Positions 6,417 to 14,227 of a DNA stretch of 23,248 bases are shown piece by piece. Position 1 is the first letter of the stretch. Each line of letters opens with the position of its first letter. The stretch is taken from the NCBI GenBank assembly GCA_046299435.1, contig JBKBIC010000055.1:1-23248 (forward strand), read 5' to 3'. A model generated the notes under the pieces. The model saw nothing but the letters and a program-made list of their open reading frames with translations, ran no database searches and was not told the origin of the DNA. This stretch comes from M3007 sp046299435. Lineage in GTDB: Bacteria > Bacteroidota > Bacteroidia > Chitinophagales > Saprospiraceae. Made by a program: the position numbers and the translations under genes.

Positions 6417-8390
6417 ATGATTCGCCTGCTATTTTCCCTGCTCGCGGGGCCGCTTTTTGCCGTCGCCGCGCTCGCCCAAACCCAAGTTTACATCCTCGAC
6501 CAGCCTACCTGCATGAACCGTTTGGAGTACAAACGGCAGGGCAAAGCCGACGCGTTCGGCCTCATCACCTACACGGTCAGCCCGGATGCCAACCAATTGT
6601 ACATGTTCGAGTTGGGCACCGAAAGCGGCCAAAAACTGGCCGCCGCGCCGAGGAGCGCCATCACTTGCCAGTCCCCGGCTTTGGGCGATGCGTTGGTGCG
6701 GAACATCAACGCGGGTACCATCAAAGCCTATTTTTTGCGGCCAGCCGACGGCGGTGGCTATTGGATGTCGGCCATCGGGGCAGCCATGCAGGTCGTGCGC
6801 GCTGGCTCATCTTATGTTTTTCGGGGGCACAACTATGGGTTTACGCTCGACACGACCAATTTGAGCTACGACCACAACCTCGCCACGCCCGAATCCAAAG
6901 CATACGTTTTCCACAATGGTCGCAACATGGATGACTGCCACCCGGTGTACACCTTCCGCCGCGAACCAGACCAAGTTTGCACCACGAAAAGCGACTTCGA
7001 TTTCATGCCCGGACTCGGCATTTTGAGCGAGCGCACGGGCGCGACCGCCGCCGAAGCCGCCGAAAACGAGTTCCGGCTGGTGTCCATCAATGGCGTGGCG
7101 TATGCCGATTATGTACGTCTTTCGTGCGAAGGCAAAACACCCAAACGCACCAGCACGCCTGCGCCAACCACGCCGCCGCAAGCCGTGACCTACGGAACCA
7201 CCACGCCACCGCAACAAAACGTGGCCCGCAACATCACCGAACCGGACAAAGAAGCCGCTGCTGCCCAAGCCCAGAACCCGCAGCCGCAAACTGCCCCAGC
7301 CCCAGCGGAATACGCCACCAAGCCCAGCACGCCCGTCGCCGTCGGTCCGCGCCCACCCATCAACTGCCCGGAAGGCCCCGGCGAAGGCTACCACATTGTG
7401 CAGCCCGGCGAAACGTTGATGGCCATCGCACGCGGCTACCGCGTCAAACTCGGCAGCCTCGTGGCGTGGAACGACCTCGACAACCCCGATTTGCTTGTGC
7501 CTTGCCAGAAAATTTACATCACGCCTCCGCCCGGCGGTGTGAAAACCCCGAAGGACAAAACCACCGGGAAAGTCGCCATTGCCACCAAGCCAACGAGCAA
7601 AACGACCTCCAAATCCGGCAAGTCCGGCAAAAAAGCCGCGCCCGCCCCGGCGACTTATGCCACCACCACGAAGCCGCAAGCGACCGAAGCCCCGGCAGTC
7701 ATCCCGCAGGCCACCGCGCCCGTCATTCAATATGTGTACGTCCCAGTGCCGTCGCCGTGCCCGGTTCCCGCTGCCACAACTGCCACTGCACCAGCGACTT
7801 ATGCCGCTGTGGAATCCGCGCCCGCACCTGTAACCTACGGCACCGAACAACCCGCGCTCGTGGCAAAACAGGCCGTGCAACCGCTCGTTGCGCCTGCGAC
7901 CATTGTCCACACGGTGCGTCCCGGCGAGTCGCTGTACAGCATCGCGCAGTTGTATGGGTTCACCGCCGAGCGTTTCCGCAAAATGAACGGCCTGCCCGAA
8001 AACTTCGTCCTCCAACCCGGCATGGAACTCGTCACCAGCGACTGCACCTGCGACCCCACCACTGGCCGACCCATGCAGCCAGCCACTTACAGCCGCCCGG
8101 CGGCCAATCCCGCTGCCCTCGCGCCTACGACTTCTAATGCGCCACAAACCACTGGCAATCAAGTATTTGAAGAACAGTTGGTGTCAGCGAACAACCAACC
8201 GGCCCAGCCTGCAAAAACTGCCGAGGCCGTGCCCGCCAACTTCCGCGAACACACCGTCCAAGCAGGCGAAACGCTGGGCAGCATCGCCAACCGCTACGGC
8301 GTGTCCGCCGAAAAAATCGCCGACACGAACAGCCTCGAAAAAACCGAGACGCTCATCGTCGGGATGCGCCTCTTGGTGCCGAGGGATTGA
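6417..8390 (+). CDS. Exported protein with three LysM domains
   Basis: The product is 657 residues with a signal peptide (MIRLLFSLLAGPLFAVAALA, cleavage before Q21). Residues about 22-240 form an unrecognised globular domain. The rest alternates Pro/Ala/Thr-rich linkers with three LysM modules: about 322-370 (YHIVQPGETLMAIARGYRV), about 495-541 (HTVRPGESLYSIAQLYGF) and 609-657 (HTVQAGETLGSIANRYGV). LysM binds the glycan backbone of peptidoglycan, so it is probably a periplasmic wall-associated protein; no hydrolase domain is recognisable. The N-terminal domain could hold an unknown activity. It is transcribed away from surE from a likely TACCTTTG promoter and ends at the strong hairpin at 8403-8461. 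Confidence 0.93.
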   Translation: MIRLLFSLLAGPLFAVAALAQTQVYILDQPTCMNRLEYKRQGKADAFGLITYTVSPDANQLYMFELGTESGQKLAAAPRSAITCQSPALGDALVRNINAGTIKAYFLRPADGGGYWMSAIGAAMQVVRAGSSYVFRGHNYGFTLDTTNLSYDHNLATPESKAYVFHNGRNMDDCHPVYTFRREPDQVCTTKSDFDFMPGLGILSERTGATAAEAAENEFRLVSINGVAYADYVRLSCEGKTPKRTSTPAPTTPPQAVTYGTTTPPQQNVARNITEPDKEAAAAQAQNPQPQTAPAPAEYATKPSTPVAVGPRPPINCPEGPGEGYHIVQPGETLMAIARGYRVKLGSLVAWNDLDNPDLLVPCQKIYITPPPGGVKTPKDKTTGKVAIATKPTSKTTSKSGKSGKKAAPAPATYATTTKPQATEAPAVIPQATAPVIQYVYVPVPSPCPVPAATTATAPATYAAVESAPAPVTYGTEQPALVAKQAVQPLVAPATIVHTVRPGESLYSIAQLYGFTAERFRKMNGLPENFVLQPGMELVTSDCTCDPTTGRPMQPATYSRPAANPAALAPTTSNAPQTTGNQVFEEQLVSANNQPAQPAKTAEAVPANFREHTVQAGETLGSIANRYGVSAEKIADTNSLEKTETLIVGMRLLVPRD

Positions 8391-8402
8391 ATGTTCGGTG
8401 TC

Positions 8403-8461
8403 AAAAAGGAAAGGAATGGATGCTTGATTGGCTGCAGCCAATCAAGCATCCTTTCCTTTTT
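8403..8461 (+). terminator. Strong Rho-independent terminator (34-base perfect palindrome)
   Basis: A perfect palindrome, 17 bp per arm, spans 8418-8451 with its centre at CTGCAG. It is flanked by A-rich (8403-8412) and T-rich (8452-8461) tracts that also pair, apart from GGAAT present only on the left. It begins 12 bases after the LysM stop and could also stop transcription in the reverse direction. Confidence 0.88.
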
Positions 8462-8562
8462 ATGCCCAGTGTGTCCAAAACCCGATTTCCGGGAATGGGC
8501 GTTTCCTCAAAAGAAAAATACCTTCGTGCCATACTTGTTTTTCAACCAAATCTACTTTCTCG

Positions 8563-10410
8563 ATGAAAAGAATCATTACACTTTTCAGCATGGCAGCGGC
8601 CATGCTCTTGACAATCAATCAGTTGACAGCACAGGCGGTACCTTTCTGGACGGAAAATTTCACCGCCGGATTCCCGACAGGCTGGACAAATGACGATGCC
8701 TCGCCCGGCAATGCTTTCTGGACTTGGTGCGCCAATCCTGAACTCAGCGACAACGACCCCGGCTGCCCCGACATCTGGAACACGCCAGCCAACCAGCAAA
8801 AACCCTTCGCCGCGCCTACGGCCAGCACGGGCTTCGTGACCCTCGATTCCGACGACTATGGCGAATTGCAGAACGACCACATCAGCCAAATGACCACCGG
8901 GGCGATTGATTGTTCCTCGAAATCGCAGGTGTGGCTCACCTTCGCCACGCACCTCGGCACCTATACTTACGATGCCGACGACAAAGCCATCATCAAAGTC
9001 AGCACGGACAAACAAAACTGGACGACGTTCCAAGTTTTCAGCGGCCTGACGACCTCCGTGCGCTGGTCCAAAAACCCGGAGTTCCCGGTGATTGACATCT
9101 CGGCTGCGGCAGCCAGCCAGACGACGGTTTACATCCAGTGGGAATGGACGGGCAACTACGAATACCATTGGAGCGTGGACGACGTGGAGCTCTACGACCG
9201 CGACCCAACGCCGCCCAACGACTTGGCAATCAGCGAGTTCTTCTTCCCCGCGTCCAGCTACGCCACGCCTGCGGCGCACATTGCCGACGATGTTTTTAGC
9301 TTCAGTGCCCGCCTCTCGAACAAAGGTTTGGAAGACCAAAGCGGCATCAAACTGAAAGCATGGGTCGAGAACGAGGCTGGGGCAGTGCTCCACGCGGATA
9401 GTATTTCCATTGCGTCGCTGGCCGTCGGCGTGGAGGATAGTTTGTACGAGCTGCCCAACACATTCACGCCGCAACTGGCCGAGGGCAAATACTACATCAA
9501 ATACAGCGTGGGCAACCAATCGCCCGATGGCCGGCCAAACGACAACACGGCCACCGCCGAATTCGTGGTGACAGAGGGCCTGTTCGCCAAAGAAAAAGCC
9601 CCGGAACAAGGGTACCGCCCCTCCAATTGGAACGACACTTGGTATGTAGCAAACTACTACCGCCTCAGCGGCGGCAATTTTGACCAGTTCATCGCCCAAA
9701 GCGCGGATTTCGCCTTCACGACTGATACCGACGAACTGGCGGCAAAGGACGTAACCTCCGCCGTTTACCTGATGAAAGCCAACCCCGACATTGACGACGA
9801 GCTCAGCAACATAGACGATGCCGACTTCTTCACTTCCTTCGAGTGGGTCGGCCTCGCCGAATACGAAGCCCCCGACACCTTGGGCGACAATGGCTATGTG
9901 ATGCAAAACGTGGTCATCAACGACTTCAACAGCGGCCAGCCCGGCGTGCTGCTCGAACCCGGTGGCCGCTACCTGCTCGGCATGAGCTATTCGCCGCCCA
10001 GCAGCAACGCCTTCCATGCCTTCAACAACGACGTGAACTACTACTTCACGTCCACGCTGATTTATACCGACGAGTGGTCGTCGTTCGGCACGGACGCGAA
10101 CGCGGTGCTGCGCCTGAACATCAGCCTGTTCGTCACGACCGACGATAAACCGCTGGCCGACAATGTGTTGCGCGTGTTCCCGAACCCGGCCACGACGGAA
10201 ACAAACCTCGTCTTTGACTTTGAAAAACCCACCGACGCGACCATCACCATCGCCGACCTGACGGGCAAAGTCATCTCCATCCAAGACCGCAACGGCCTGA
10301 CCAACGAGCAAATCCGTGTCTCGACGGCCACACTCGCCAGCGGCACTTACCTTGCCCGCGTGGCAACCGCCGACGGCACGAAGACCGTGAAGTTTGCGAT
10401 AGCGAAATGA
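8563..10410 (+). CDS. Secreted protein with T9SS type A sorting domain
   Basis: The product is 615 residues. The start at 8563 is chosen because MKRIITLFSMAAAMLLTINQ with cleavage after LTAQ is a clear signal peptide; the in-frame extension upstream runs through the terminator. Residues about 25-205 resemble a jelly-roll (MAM/choice-of-anchor) domain (WTENFTAGFPTGW near the start, HWSVDDVELYDRD at the end). The middle looks like CARDB-type beta domains, and about 530-615 is a type A sorting domain (DNVLRVFPNPATTETN, TGKVIS, LASGTYLARV, KTVKFAI). T9SS cargo crosses the outer membrane and is anchored or released after removal of this domain. The ligand or activity is unknown. A weak TACCTTCG box lies at 8519-8526. 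Confidence 0.93.
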   Translation: MKRIITLFSMAAAMLLTINQLTAQAVPFWTENFTAGFPTGWTNDDASPGNAFWTWCANPELSDNDPGCPDIWNTPANQQKPFAAPTASTGFVTLDSDDYGELQNDHISQMTTGAIDCSSKSQVWLTFATHLGTYTYDADDKAIIKVSTDKQNWTTFQVFSGLTTSVRWSKNPEFPVIDISAAAASQTTVYIQWEWTGNYEYHWSVDDVELYDRDPTPPNDLAISEFFFPASSYATPAAHIADDVFSFSARLSNKGLEDQSGIKLKAWVENEAGAVLHADSISIASLAVGVEDSLYELPNTFTPQLAEGKYYIKYSVGNQSPDGRPNDNTATAEFVVTEGLFAKEKAPEQGYRPSNWNDTWYVANYYRLSGGNFDQFIAQSADFAFTTDTDELAAKDVTSAVYLMKANPDIDDELSNIDDADFFTSFEWVGLAEYEAPDTLGDNGYVMQNVVINDFNSGQPGVLLEPGGRYLLGMSYSPPSSNAFHAFNNDVNYYFTSTLIYTDEWSSFGTDANAVLRLNISLFVTTDDKPLADNVLRVFPNPATTETNLVFDFEKPTDATITIADLTGKVISIQDRNGLTNEQIRVSTATLASGTYLARVATADGTKTVKFAIAK

Positions 10411-10437
10411 GTTTTGGGAAGGCTCAATTAAAAATTG

Positions 10438-10476
10438 AAGAGGTTTAGCGGTGTACAGTCGCTAAACCTCTTTTTT
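10438..10476. terminator. Rho-independent terminator shared by converging genes
   Basis: A 13-bp perfect stem (AAGAGGTTTAGCG, 10438-10450, with 10460-10472) around a 9-base loop, followed by six T. It serves the T9SS gene, and the TAA stop of the opposing PIN toxin (10477-10475) overlaps the T-tract. Confidence 0.88.
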
Positions 10477-10867
10477 ATCCCAGTTTTAAAAAATCACCGG
10501 GGCTGACGATGTGGGCATTCGCAAATTTTTGCAACCCAATAAGGGCCTTGTCGCCAGTGATAAGGTATTCAGCGTCAACGAATTCCACGAGTCGGAGCAC
10601 ATTGTTGTCGTCCGGGTCGGGTGAGGCAATGGGCAATTCGTTGGTTGGTTCTAAAAGAGTGGCCGATATCAGAATTTCGCGTTCAATCACCTGTACCTCG
10701 CGTTCTGTCAAGTGAAATTTTTCGGAGAGTTTCTCCTGAATCTCGGCCAAAATCCACTCGGAAATAAAAATTTGGTGGTTGGTCACACACCTTTCAAAAG
10801 CCAACGCTGCGGTTCCTTTGAACAGGAAAACCGACAAGTAAACATTCGTGTCGAGGACCACTTTCAC
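10475..10867 (-). CDS. PIN-domain toxin of a type II toxin-antitoxin pair
   Basis: The 130-residue product is a PIN-fold ribonuclease of the COG1569 type. The acidic metal-binding set is visible: D6 in MKVVLDTNVY, E37/E42 in SEWILAEI, DPDDN at 84-88 and D106 in ITGDKAL. PIN toxins cleave RNA (often tRNA or mRNA) with Mg2+. It starts with GTG at 10867, overlapping the antitoxin stop by four bases (GTGA), which implies translational coupling. All catalytic positions appear intact. The target cannot be told from sequence. Confidence 0.9.
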   Translation of the reverse strand: MKVVLDTNVYLSVFLFKGTAALAFERCVTNHQIFISEWILAEIQEKLSEKFHLTEREVQVIEREILISATLLEPTNELPIASPDPDDNNVLRLVEFVDAEYLITGDKALIGLQKFANAHIVSPGDFLKLG

Positions 10868-11079
10868 GAAACGGCTTCAAAAATGTCTTCCTCGGATTTG
10901 AACCCAAGTTCCAATGCGCGTTTGTTCATCTTTTTGCGGATGCTTTCCACACGGCGCAGATGAAAGTAGTCGGCGAGTGCTTTGCGAATCATGCCGTCAA
11001 AATCAAGGTTCATGGCCTTGGCATTTTGCTCGATTTCGGAGCGCAGGCCATCTTCGATGCTGATGGATATGGTGGACAT
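10864..11079 (-). CDS. Ribbon-helix-helix-type antitoxin
   Basis: The 71-residue product has a short N-terminal strand (STISISIED) followed by helices, as in RHH DNA-binding antitoxins, with a charged C-terminal half (RRVESIRKKMNKRALELGF) that would contact the toxin. The start at 11079 puts the strand at the N-terminus; upstream in-frame codons overlap the lpxB end. Location before, and overlap with, the PIN gene fixes the role. A TATTTTTG box 17 bases upstream suggests its own autoregulated promoter, in addition to possible read-through from lpxB. Confidence 0.85.
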   Translation of the reverse strand: MSTISISIEDGLRSEIEQNAKAMNLDFDGMIRKALADYFHLRRVESIRKKMNKRALELGFKSEEDIFEAVS

Positions 11080-11096
11080 GATGATTTGTTTTTGAG

Positions 11097-11104
11097 CAAA
11101 AATA
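11097..11104 (-). promoter_or_regulatory. Putative -7 element of the toxin-antitoxin operon
   Basis: TATTTTTG on the minus strand matches TAnnTTTG exactly and lies 17 bases before the antitoxin start. A TTTG at 11121-11118 is only 13 bases upstream, closer than the usual 19-21. Confidence 0.4.
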
Positions 11105-11122
11105 CATTGGTTGGAGCCAAAA

Positions 11123-12223
11123 TCAGCGTGCCAAGAACTCCGTGATTTTTTTTGCCGCCCGCGCCGAGGCCCCGCCCGCGCCCAATTTTTCGCGCAATTC
11201 GGCATAGCCTGCTCGGATGTCGGCGGCCTTTTCGGAGGTCAAAATCGCGGCCAGTTCGGCCCGCAGGTTTTCCCGGTTCAAATCGCCCTGAATCAGCTCG
11301 CGCACGAGCGGCCTATCCAAAATCAGGTTGACGAGCGAGATGTATTTCACGTCCACGACCCGCTTGGCAATGGCGAACGAAATCGGATTGCCCGCGTAGC
11401 ACACCACTTGCGGCACCCCGAACAGCGCGGTTTCGAGCGTCGAAGTACCCGATTTGACCAGCGCGGCCTGCGCCCCGGCGAGCAATTCGTAAGTTTTCCC
11501 CTGCACAAGTCGCACGTTTTCAAAGCCTTGCAAAAACGGCTGATAAAATTCGGCGGGCAAAGCCGACGCGCCGGCCACCACAAACTCGTGCTCCGGGAAA
11601 TCGCGCACGACCGACAGCATGGCCGGTAAAATGCGCGAAACCTCCTGCCGACGGCTGCCGGGAAGCAAAGCGACGGTGGACGGTGGACGGTTGACGATGT
11701 GCCGGGCCGTCCACCGTCCACTGTCAACCGCATCCAGCAGCGGATGCCCGACAAATGCTACTTCCACGCCGTGTTTTCGGTAAAAATCCTGCTCGAACGG
11801 CAGGATGACGAGCATCTTATCCACGTCGCGGCGGATGTCGTGGACGCGGGATTGGTGCCAAGCCCAGATTTGCGGGGAGATGTAATAAATGACGCGGATG
11901 CCCCGGCGTTTGGCCCATTTGGCGATGCGAAGGTTGAAGCCCGGATAGTCAATCAAAACGAGCGCATCGGGTTGAAAATCAAGCACATCGGCTTTGCAAA
12001 AGGCGATGTTGCGGAGGATGGTGCGCAAGTTTTTGACGACCTCGAAGAAGCCCATGAACGCAAGGTCGCGGTAGTGCTTGACCAATGTCGCGCCAGCGGC
12101 CTGCATCAAATCGCCGCCCCAAGCGCGGATTTCCACGCCGGGCGACTCGCGCCGCAGGGCTTTTATCAAATTGGAACCGTGCAGGTCGCCGGAGGCTTCG
12201 CCTGCGATGAGATAGAGTTTCAT
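11123..12223 (-). CDS. lpxB: Lipid-A-disaccharide synthase LpxB
   Basis: LpxB joins UDP-2,3-diacylglucosamine to lipid X to make the lipid A disaccharide at the inner membrane. The 366-residue product has the GT19 family signatures: AGEASGDLHG (7-16), DYPGFNLR (92-99), YYISPQIWAW (113-122), VGHP (158-161), LLPGSR (186-191) and VKSGTSTLETAL. The start at 12223 matches the canonical MKLYLIAGE N-terminus. The linker between VGHPLLDA and VALLPGSR (residues about 166-184) is encoded by heptamers of the CGGTGGA type in two inverted arms (11672-11729). The catalytic motifs are untouched, so the enzyme should work. It follows apbC by 84 bases and precedes the toxin-antitoxin genes by 43, possibly in one transcript. 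Confidence 0.96.
   Translation of the reverse strand: MKLYLIAGEASGDLHGSNLIKALRRESPGVEIRAWGGDLMQAAGATLVKHYRDLAFMGFFEVVKNLRTILRNIAFCKADVLDFQPDALVLIDYPGFNLRIAKWAKRRGIRVIYYISPQIWAWHQSRVHDIRRDVDKMLVILPFEQDFYRKHGVEVAFVGHPLLDAVDSGRWTARHIVNRPPSTVALLPGSRRQEVSRILPAMLSVVRDFPEHEFVVAGASALPAEFYQPFLQGFENVRLVQGKTYELLAGAQAALVKSGTSTLETALFGVPQVVCYAGNPISFAIAKRVVDVKYISLVNLILDRPLVRELIQGDLNRENLRAELAAILTSEKAADIRAGYAELREKLGAGGASARAAKKITEFLAR
11672..11729. repeat. Inverted CGGTGGA-type heptamer arms inside lpxB
   Basis: 11672-11699 reads as four heptamers (GACGGTG twice, GACGGTT, GACGATG). 11709-11729 holds three on the other strand (GTCCACC, GTCCACT, GTCAACC). The arms can pair with three mismatches over about 22 bp across a short loop. 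The CGGTGGA unit is free of stops in all six frames, so the reading frame survives. Confidence 0.85.
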
Positions 12224-12230
12224 GTTGGGT

Positions 12231-12308
12231 TGGCTATTTGGGTATTGGTTGATTTGTTGATTTGAGCGTCTCAAATAGCCGAATCACCAAATCAACAAAT
12301 ACCCAATT
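12231..12308. repeat. Imperfect inverted repeat of TATTTG/TGATTTG units between apbC and lpxB
   Basis: Left arm (12231-12266) and right arm (12270-12308) are both made of 7-9 base units such as GGCTATTTG, GGTATTG and TTGATTTG. The centre is a perfect ATTTGAG/CTCAAAT stem with a CGT loop; outward the pairing is imperfect because the units are in different order. It fills almost the whole gap. Confidence 0.7.
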
Positions 12309-13393
12309 CACATCATCTGCACCACCTGCGATTGCGGCAGCATCTCGTTCCGCACGGCGATTTGGCGCAGCGTGTTTTCGGCCACCGTCAGGAAGGGGCG
12401 GCTGAGCAGCGGGTCGTTTTGCATGACTGCCGGGATGCCCACGTCGCCGCCTTCGCGGATGCTTTGCACGAGCGGGATTTGGCCGAGCAGGACGGACTGG
12501 CTGGCCCGCGCCAACTTCTTGCCGCCGCCTTCGCCGAAGATAAAGTATTTATTTTCAGGCAGTTCGGCGGGCGTGAACCACGACATATTTTCGACCACGC
12601 CCAAAATCGGGATGTTGATTTGCGGCAGCGCAAACATGTTCATGGCCTTCACTGCGTCGGCCAACGCGACTTCCTGTGGGGTCGTGACGAGCACCACGCC
12701 TGTGACCGGGACGGTTTGCACGAGGGTCAGTTGCACGTCGCCGGTGCCGGGCGGCAGGTCAACGATGAGGAAATCGAGCGGGTCCCAGACCACGTCGTTG
12801 AAAAACTGCTTGATGATGGCCGCCAGCCGAGGGCCGCGCAGCACGACGGCTTGTTCGGGGTCAATGATGTACCCGATGCTCATCGTCGGCATCCCGTAGG
12901 CATCGAGCGGCACCATTTTCGGGCCGCCGCCGAGGTCGGTGAGTTTGGGGCGCTGCCCGACGAGCCGGAGCATGGTCGGGATGCTGGGGCCGTACACGTC
13001 CGCGTCCATGAGGCCGACGCGGGCACCGAGTTTTTGGAGGCCAAGCGCGAGGTTGACGGCGACGGTGCTTTTGCCCACGCCGCCTTTGCCGCTGGCGACG
13101 GCGATGATGTTTTTGATGTGCGGCACGATGCTCGTCGGGGCCGAGCTGCTCGGGGCGCGGGCCACGAAATGCACGTTCACGTCGGCCTGCGGGAATTTGT
13201 CCAAGATGGCCGTCATGCAAGCCATGTTCAGGTGCGCCTTGCCGTCGCCTTGCAGGGAGCGCACTTCGAGGCTGAAATTGACGTGATTGCCCTGAATATC
13301 AAGGTTTTGTACCATGCCGACCGCCACGATGTCTTGCCCGGTCTGCGGGTCGCGCACGGTGCGGAGGGCCGCGAGGATGTCTTCTTTGTTCAT
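12308..13393 (-). CDS. apbC: Mrp/ApbC-family Fe-S cluster carrier P-loop ATPase
   Basis: The 361-residue product has an N-terminal MIP18/DUF59-like domain (about 1-80) and a ParA/Mrp ATPase domain with deviant Walker A SGKGGVGKST (101-110), MDADVYGPS (129-137) and FLIVDLPPGTGD (208-219). Mrp proteins bind and transfer Fe-S clusters to apo-enzymes. The C-terminal CPxC cluster motif of many homologues is absent: its place reads ENMSWFTPAELPENKY (268-283), a form I know from other Bacteroidota. The start at 13393 fits the domain N-terminus; extension upstream only translates octamer repeats. lpxB follows on the same strand after 84 bases. Confidence 0.94.
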   Translation of the reverse strand: MNKEDILAALRTVRDPQTGQDIVAVGMVQNLDIQGNHVNFSLEVRSLQGDGKAHLNMACMTAILDKFPQADVNVHFVARAPSSSAPTSIVPHIKNIIAVASGKGGVGKSTVAVNLALGLQKLGARVGLMDADVYGPSIPTMLRLVGQRPKLTDLGGGPKMVPLDAYGMPTMSIGYIIDPEQAVVLRGPRLAAIIKQFFNDVVWDPLDFLIVDLPPGTGDVQLTLVQTVPVTGVVLVTTPQEVALADAVKAMNMFALPQINIPILGVVENMSWFTPAELPENKYFIFGEGGGKKLARASQSVLLGQIPLVQSIREGGDVGIPAVMQNDPLLSRPFLTVAENTLRQIAVRNEMLPQSQVVQMM

Positions 13394-13394
13394 T

Positions 13395-13434
13395 GAGTGA
13401 ATGAGCGAATGAGTGAATGAGTGAATGAGTGAAT
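13395..13434. repeat. Tandem octamer array, five GAGTGAAT units
   Basis: Five consecutive 8-base units (the second is GAGCGAAT) directly abut the apbC start codon, so they form the end of its leader. Same unit and orientation as the left arm at 13486-13525. Confidence 0.95.
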
Positions 13435-13463
13435 GAGGAATTGCCTCGCCCATTCGTTGGCGG

Positions 13464-13471
13464 CAAAAGTC
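13464..13471 (-). promoter_or_regulatory. Putative apbC promoter -7 element
   Basis: GACTTTTG on the minus strand, one mismatch from TAnnTTTG, 71 bases before the apbC start, in the same local context as the box upstream of surE. A similar CATTTTTG faces right at about 13528-13535 for the PaiB-like gene. Confidence 0.35.
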
Positions 13472-13481
13472 GGTCATTTTT

Positions 13482-13594
13482 CAATGAGTGAATGAGTGAG
13501 TGATGGAATGAGTGAATGGGTGAGGGACATTTTTGCGGGGCCATTCGTTCATGCCGTCATTCACCCATTCACTCATTCCATCATTCACTCATTG
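13482..13594. repeat. Inverted octamer arrays (GAGTGAAT / ATTCACTC) forming a hairpin
   Basis: Left arm units from 13486: GAGTGAAT, GAGTGAGT, GATGGAAT, GAGTGAAT, GGGTGAGG. The right arm (13559-13594), read on the other strand, gives GAGTGAAT, GATGGAAT, GAGTGAAT, GGGTGAAT. The arms share variant units in the same order, but the left has one extra octamer. The right arm ends 3-4 bases before the PaiB-like start. Confidence 0.92.
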
Positions 13595-13597
13595 ACC

Positions 13598-14227
13598 ATG
13601 TACACGCCCAAACTTTTTGCCAACGAAAACACGCGCGAACTTATCGGGTTCATGCGCGAGCACCCGTTTGCCATGCTGGTCACGCAGCACGAGGGGCGGC
13701 CTTTCGCGTCGCACCTGCCGTTTGATATCGTGGAAAAAACCGCCGATAGCGGGCGGTTTTACTTGCAAGCCCACCTTGCCCGCGCCAATCCACAGTGGCG
13801 GAGTTTTGCGGAAAATGAGGAAGTTTTGGTCGTGTTCACGGGGCCGCACAGCTACGTCTCGTCGTCGTGGTACGCCGAAATGAACGTCTCGACTTGGAAT
13901 TACGTCGCCGTCCATGCCTACGGCAAATTGCGGATTTTGGACGACGGCGAACTCCGCGACGCACTCGCCCGGCTGACCCGCCGCTACGAATCCGGCATGG
14001 AAAAACCGCTGTTCATGGAGGCCATGCCTGACGATTACATCACACGCCAACTGCGCGGCATCGTCGGGTTCGAGGTGGAAATCACTGCGCTGGAAGGCAA
14101 ATGGAAACTCTCGCAAAACCGCTCGGACGCGGATTTCCGCCGCATCGTCGGCGAACTCGAAAAATCCGAACACGCTGATAGCCAAGCAGTTGCAGCCATG
14201 ATGACAGGGATGAGGCATGAGGCATGA
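13598..14227 (+). CDS. PaiB-like FMN-binding protein
   Basis: The 209-residue product belongs to the PaiB/FMN-binding split-barrel family (often called negative transcriptional regulators). Motifs include MYTPKLFANEN at the start, HPFAMLVT, SHLPF (38-42), PHSYVSSSWY (83-92) and TWNYVAVHAYG (99-109). PaiB was described in Bacillus as a repressor of sporulation and protease genes, but most homologues may be flavin- or heme-binding enzymes, so the role here is open. The last residues GMRHEA and the TGA stop come from a heptamer repeat (14207-14234) shared, inverted, with the convergent neighbour. Its leader is made of the octamer arm ending at 13594. Confidence 0.9.
   Translation: MYTPKLFANENTRELIGFMREHPFAMLVTQHEGRPFASHLPFDIVEKTADSGRFYLQAHLARANPQWRSFAENEEVLVVFTGPHSYVSSSWYAEMNVSTWNYVAVHAYGKLRILDDGELRDALARLTRRYESGMEKPLFMEAMPDDYITRQLRGIVGFEVEITALEGKWKLSQNRSDADFRRIVGELEKSEHADSQAVAAMMTGMRHEA

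Noticed and set aside
8428..8562. Upstream in-frame start of the T9SS protein at 8428
   Set aside because: It lies inside the terminator palindrome and would bury a good signal peptide.
8542..10311. 589-codon minus-strand frame opposite the T9SS protein
   Set aside because: No recognisable motifs; the + strand product has a signal peptide and sorting domain. Similar antisense frames at 6807-8162, 12332-13396 and 17180-18307 are rejected for the same reason.
13394..13477. Upstream start for apbC adding SLIHSFTHSLIHS
   Set aside because: These residues come from octamer repeats; the DUF59-like domain starts naturally at MNKEDILAAL.
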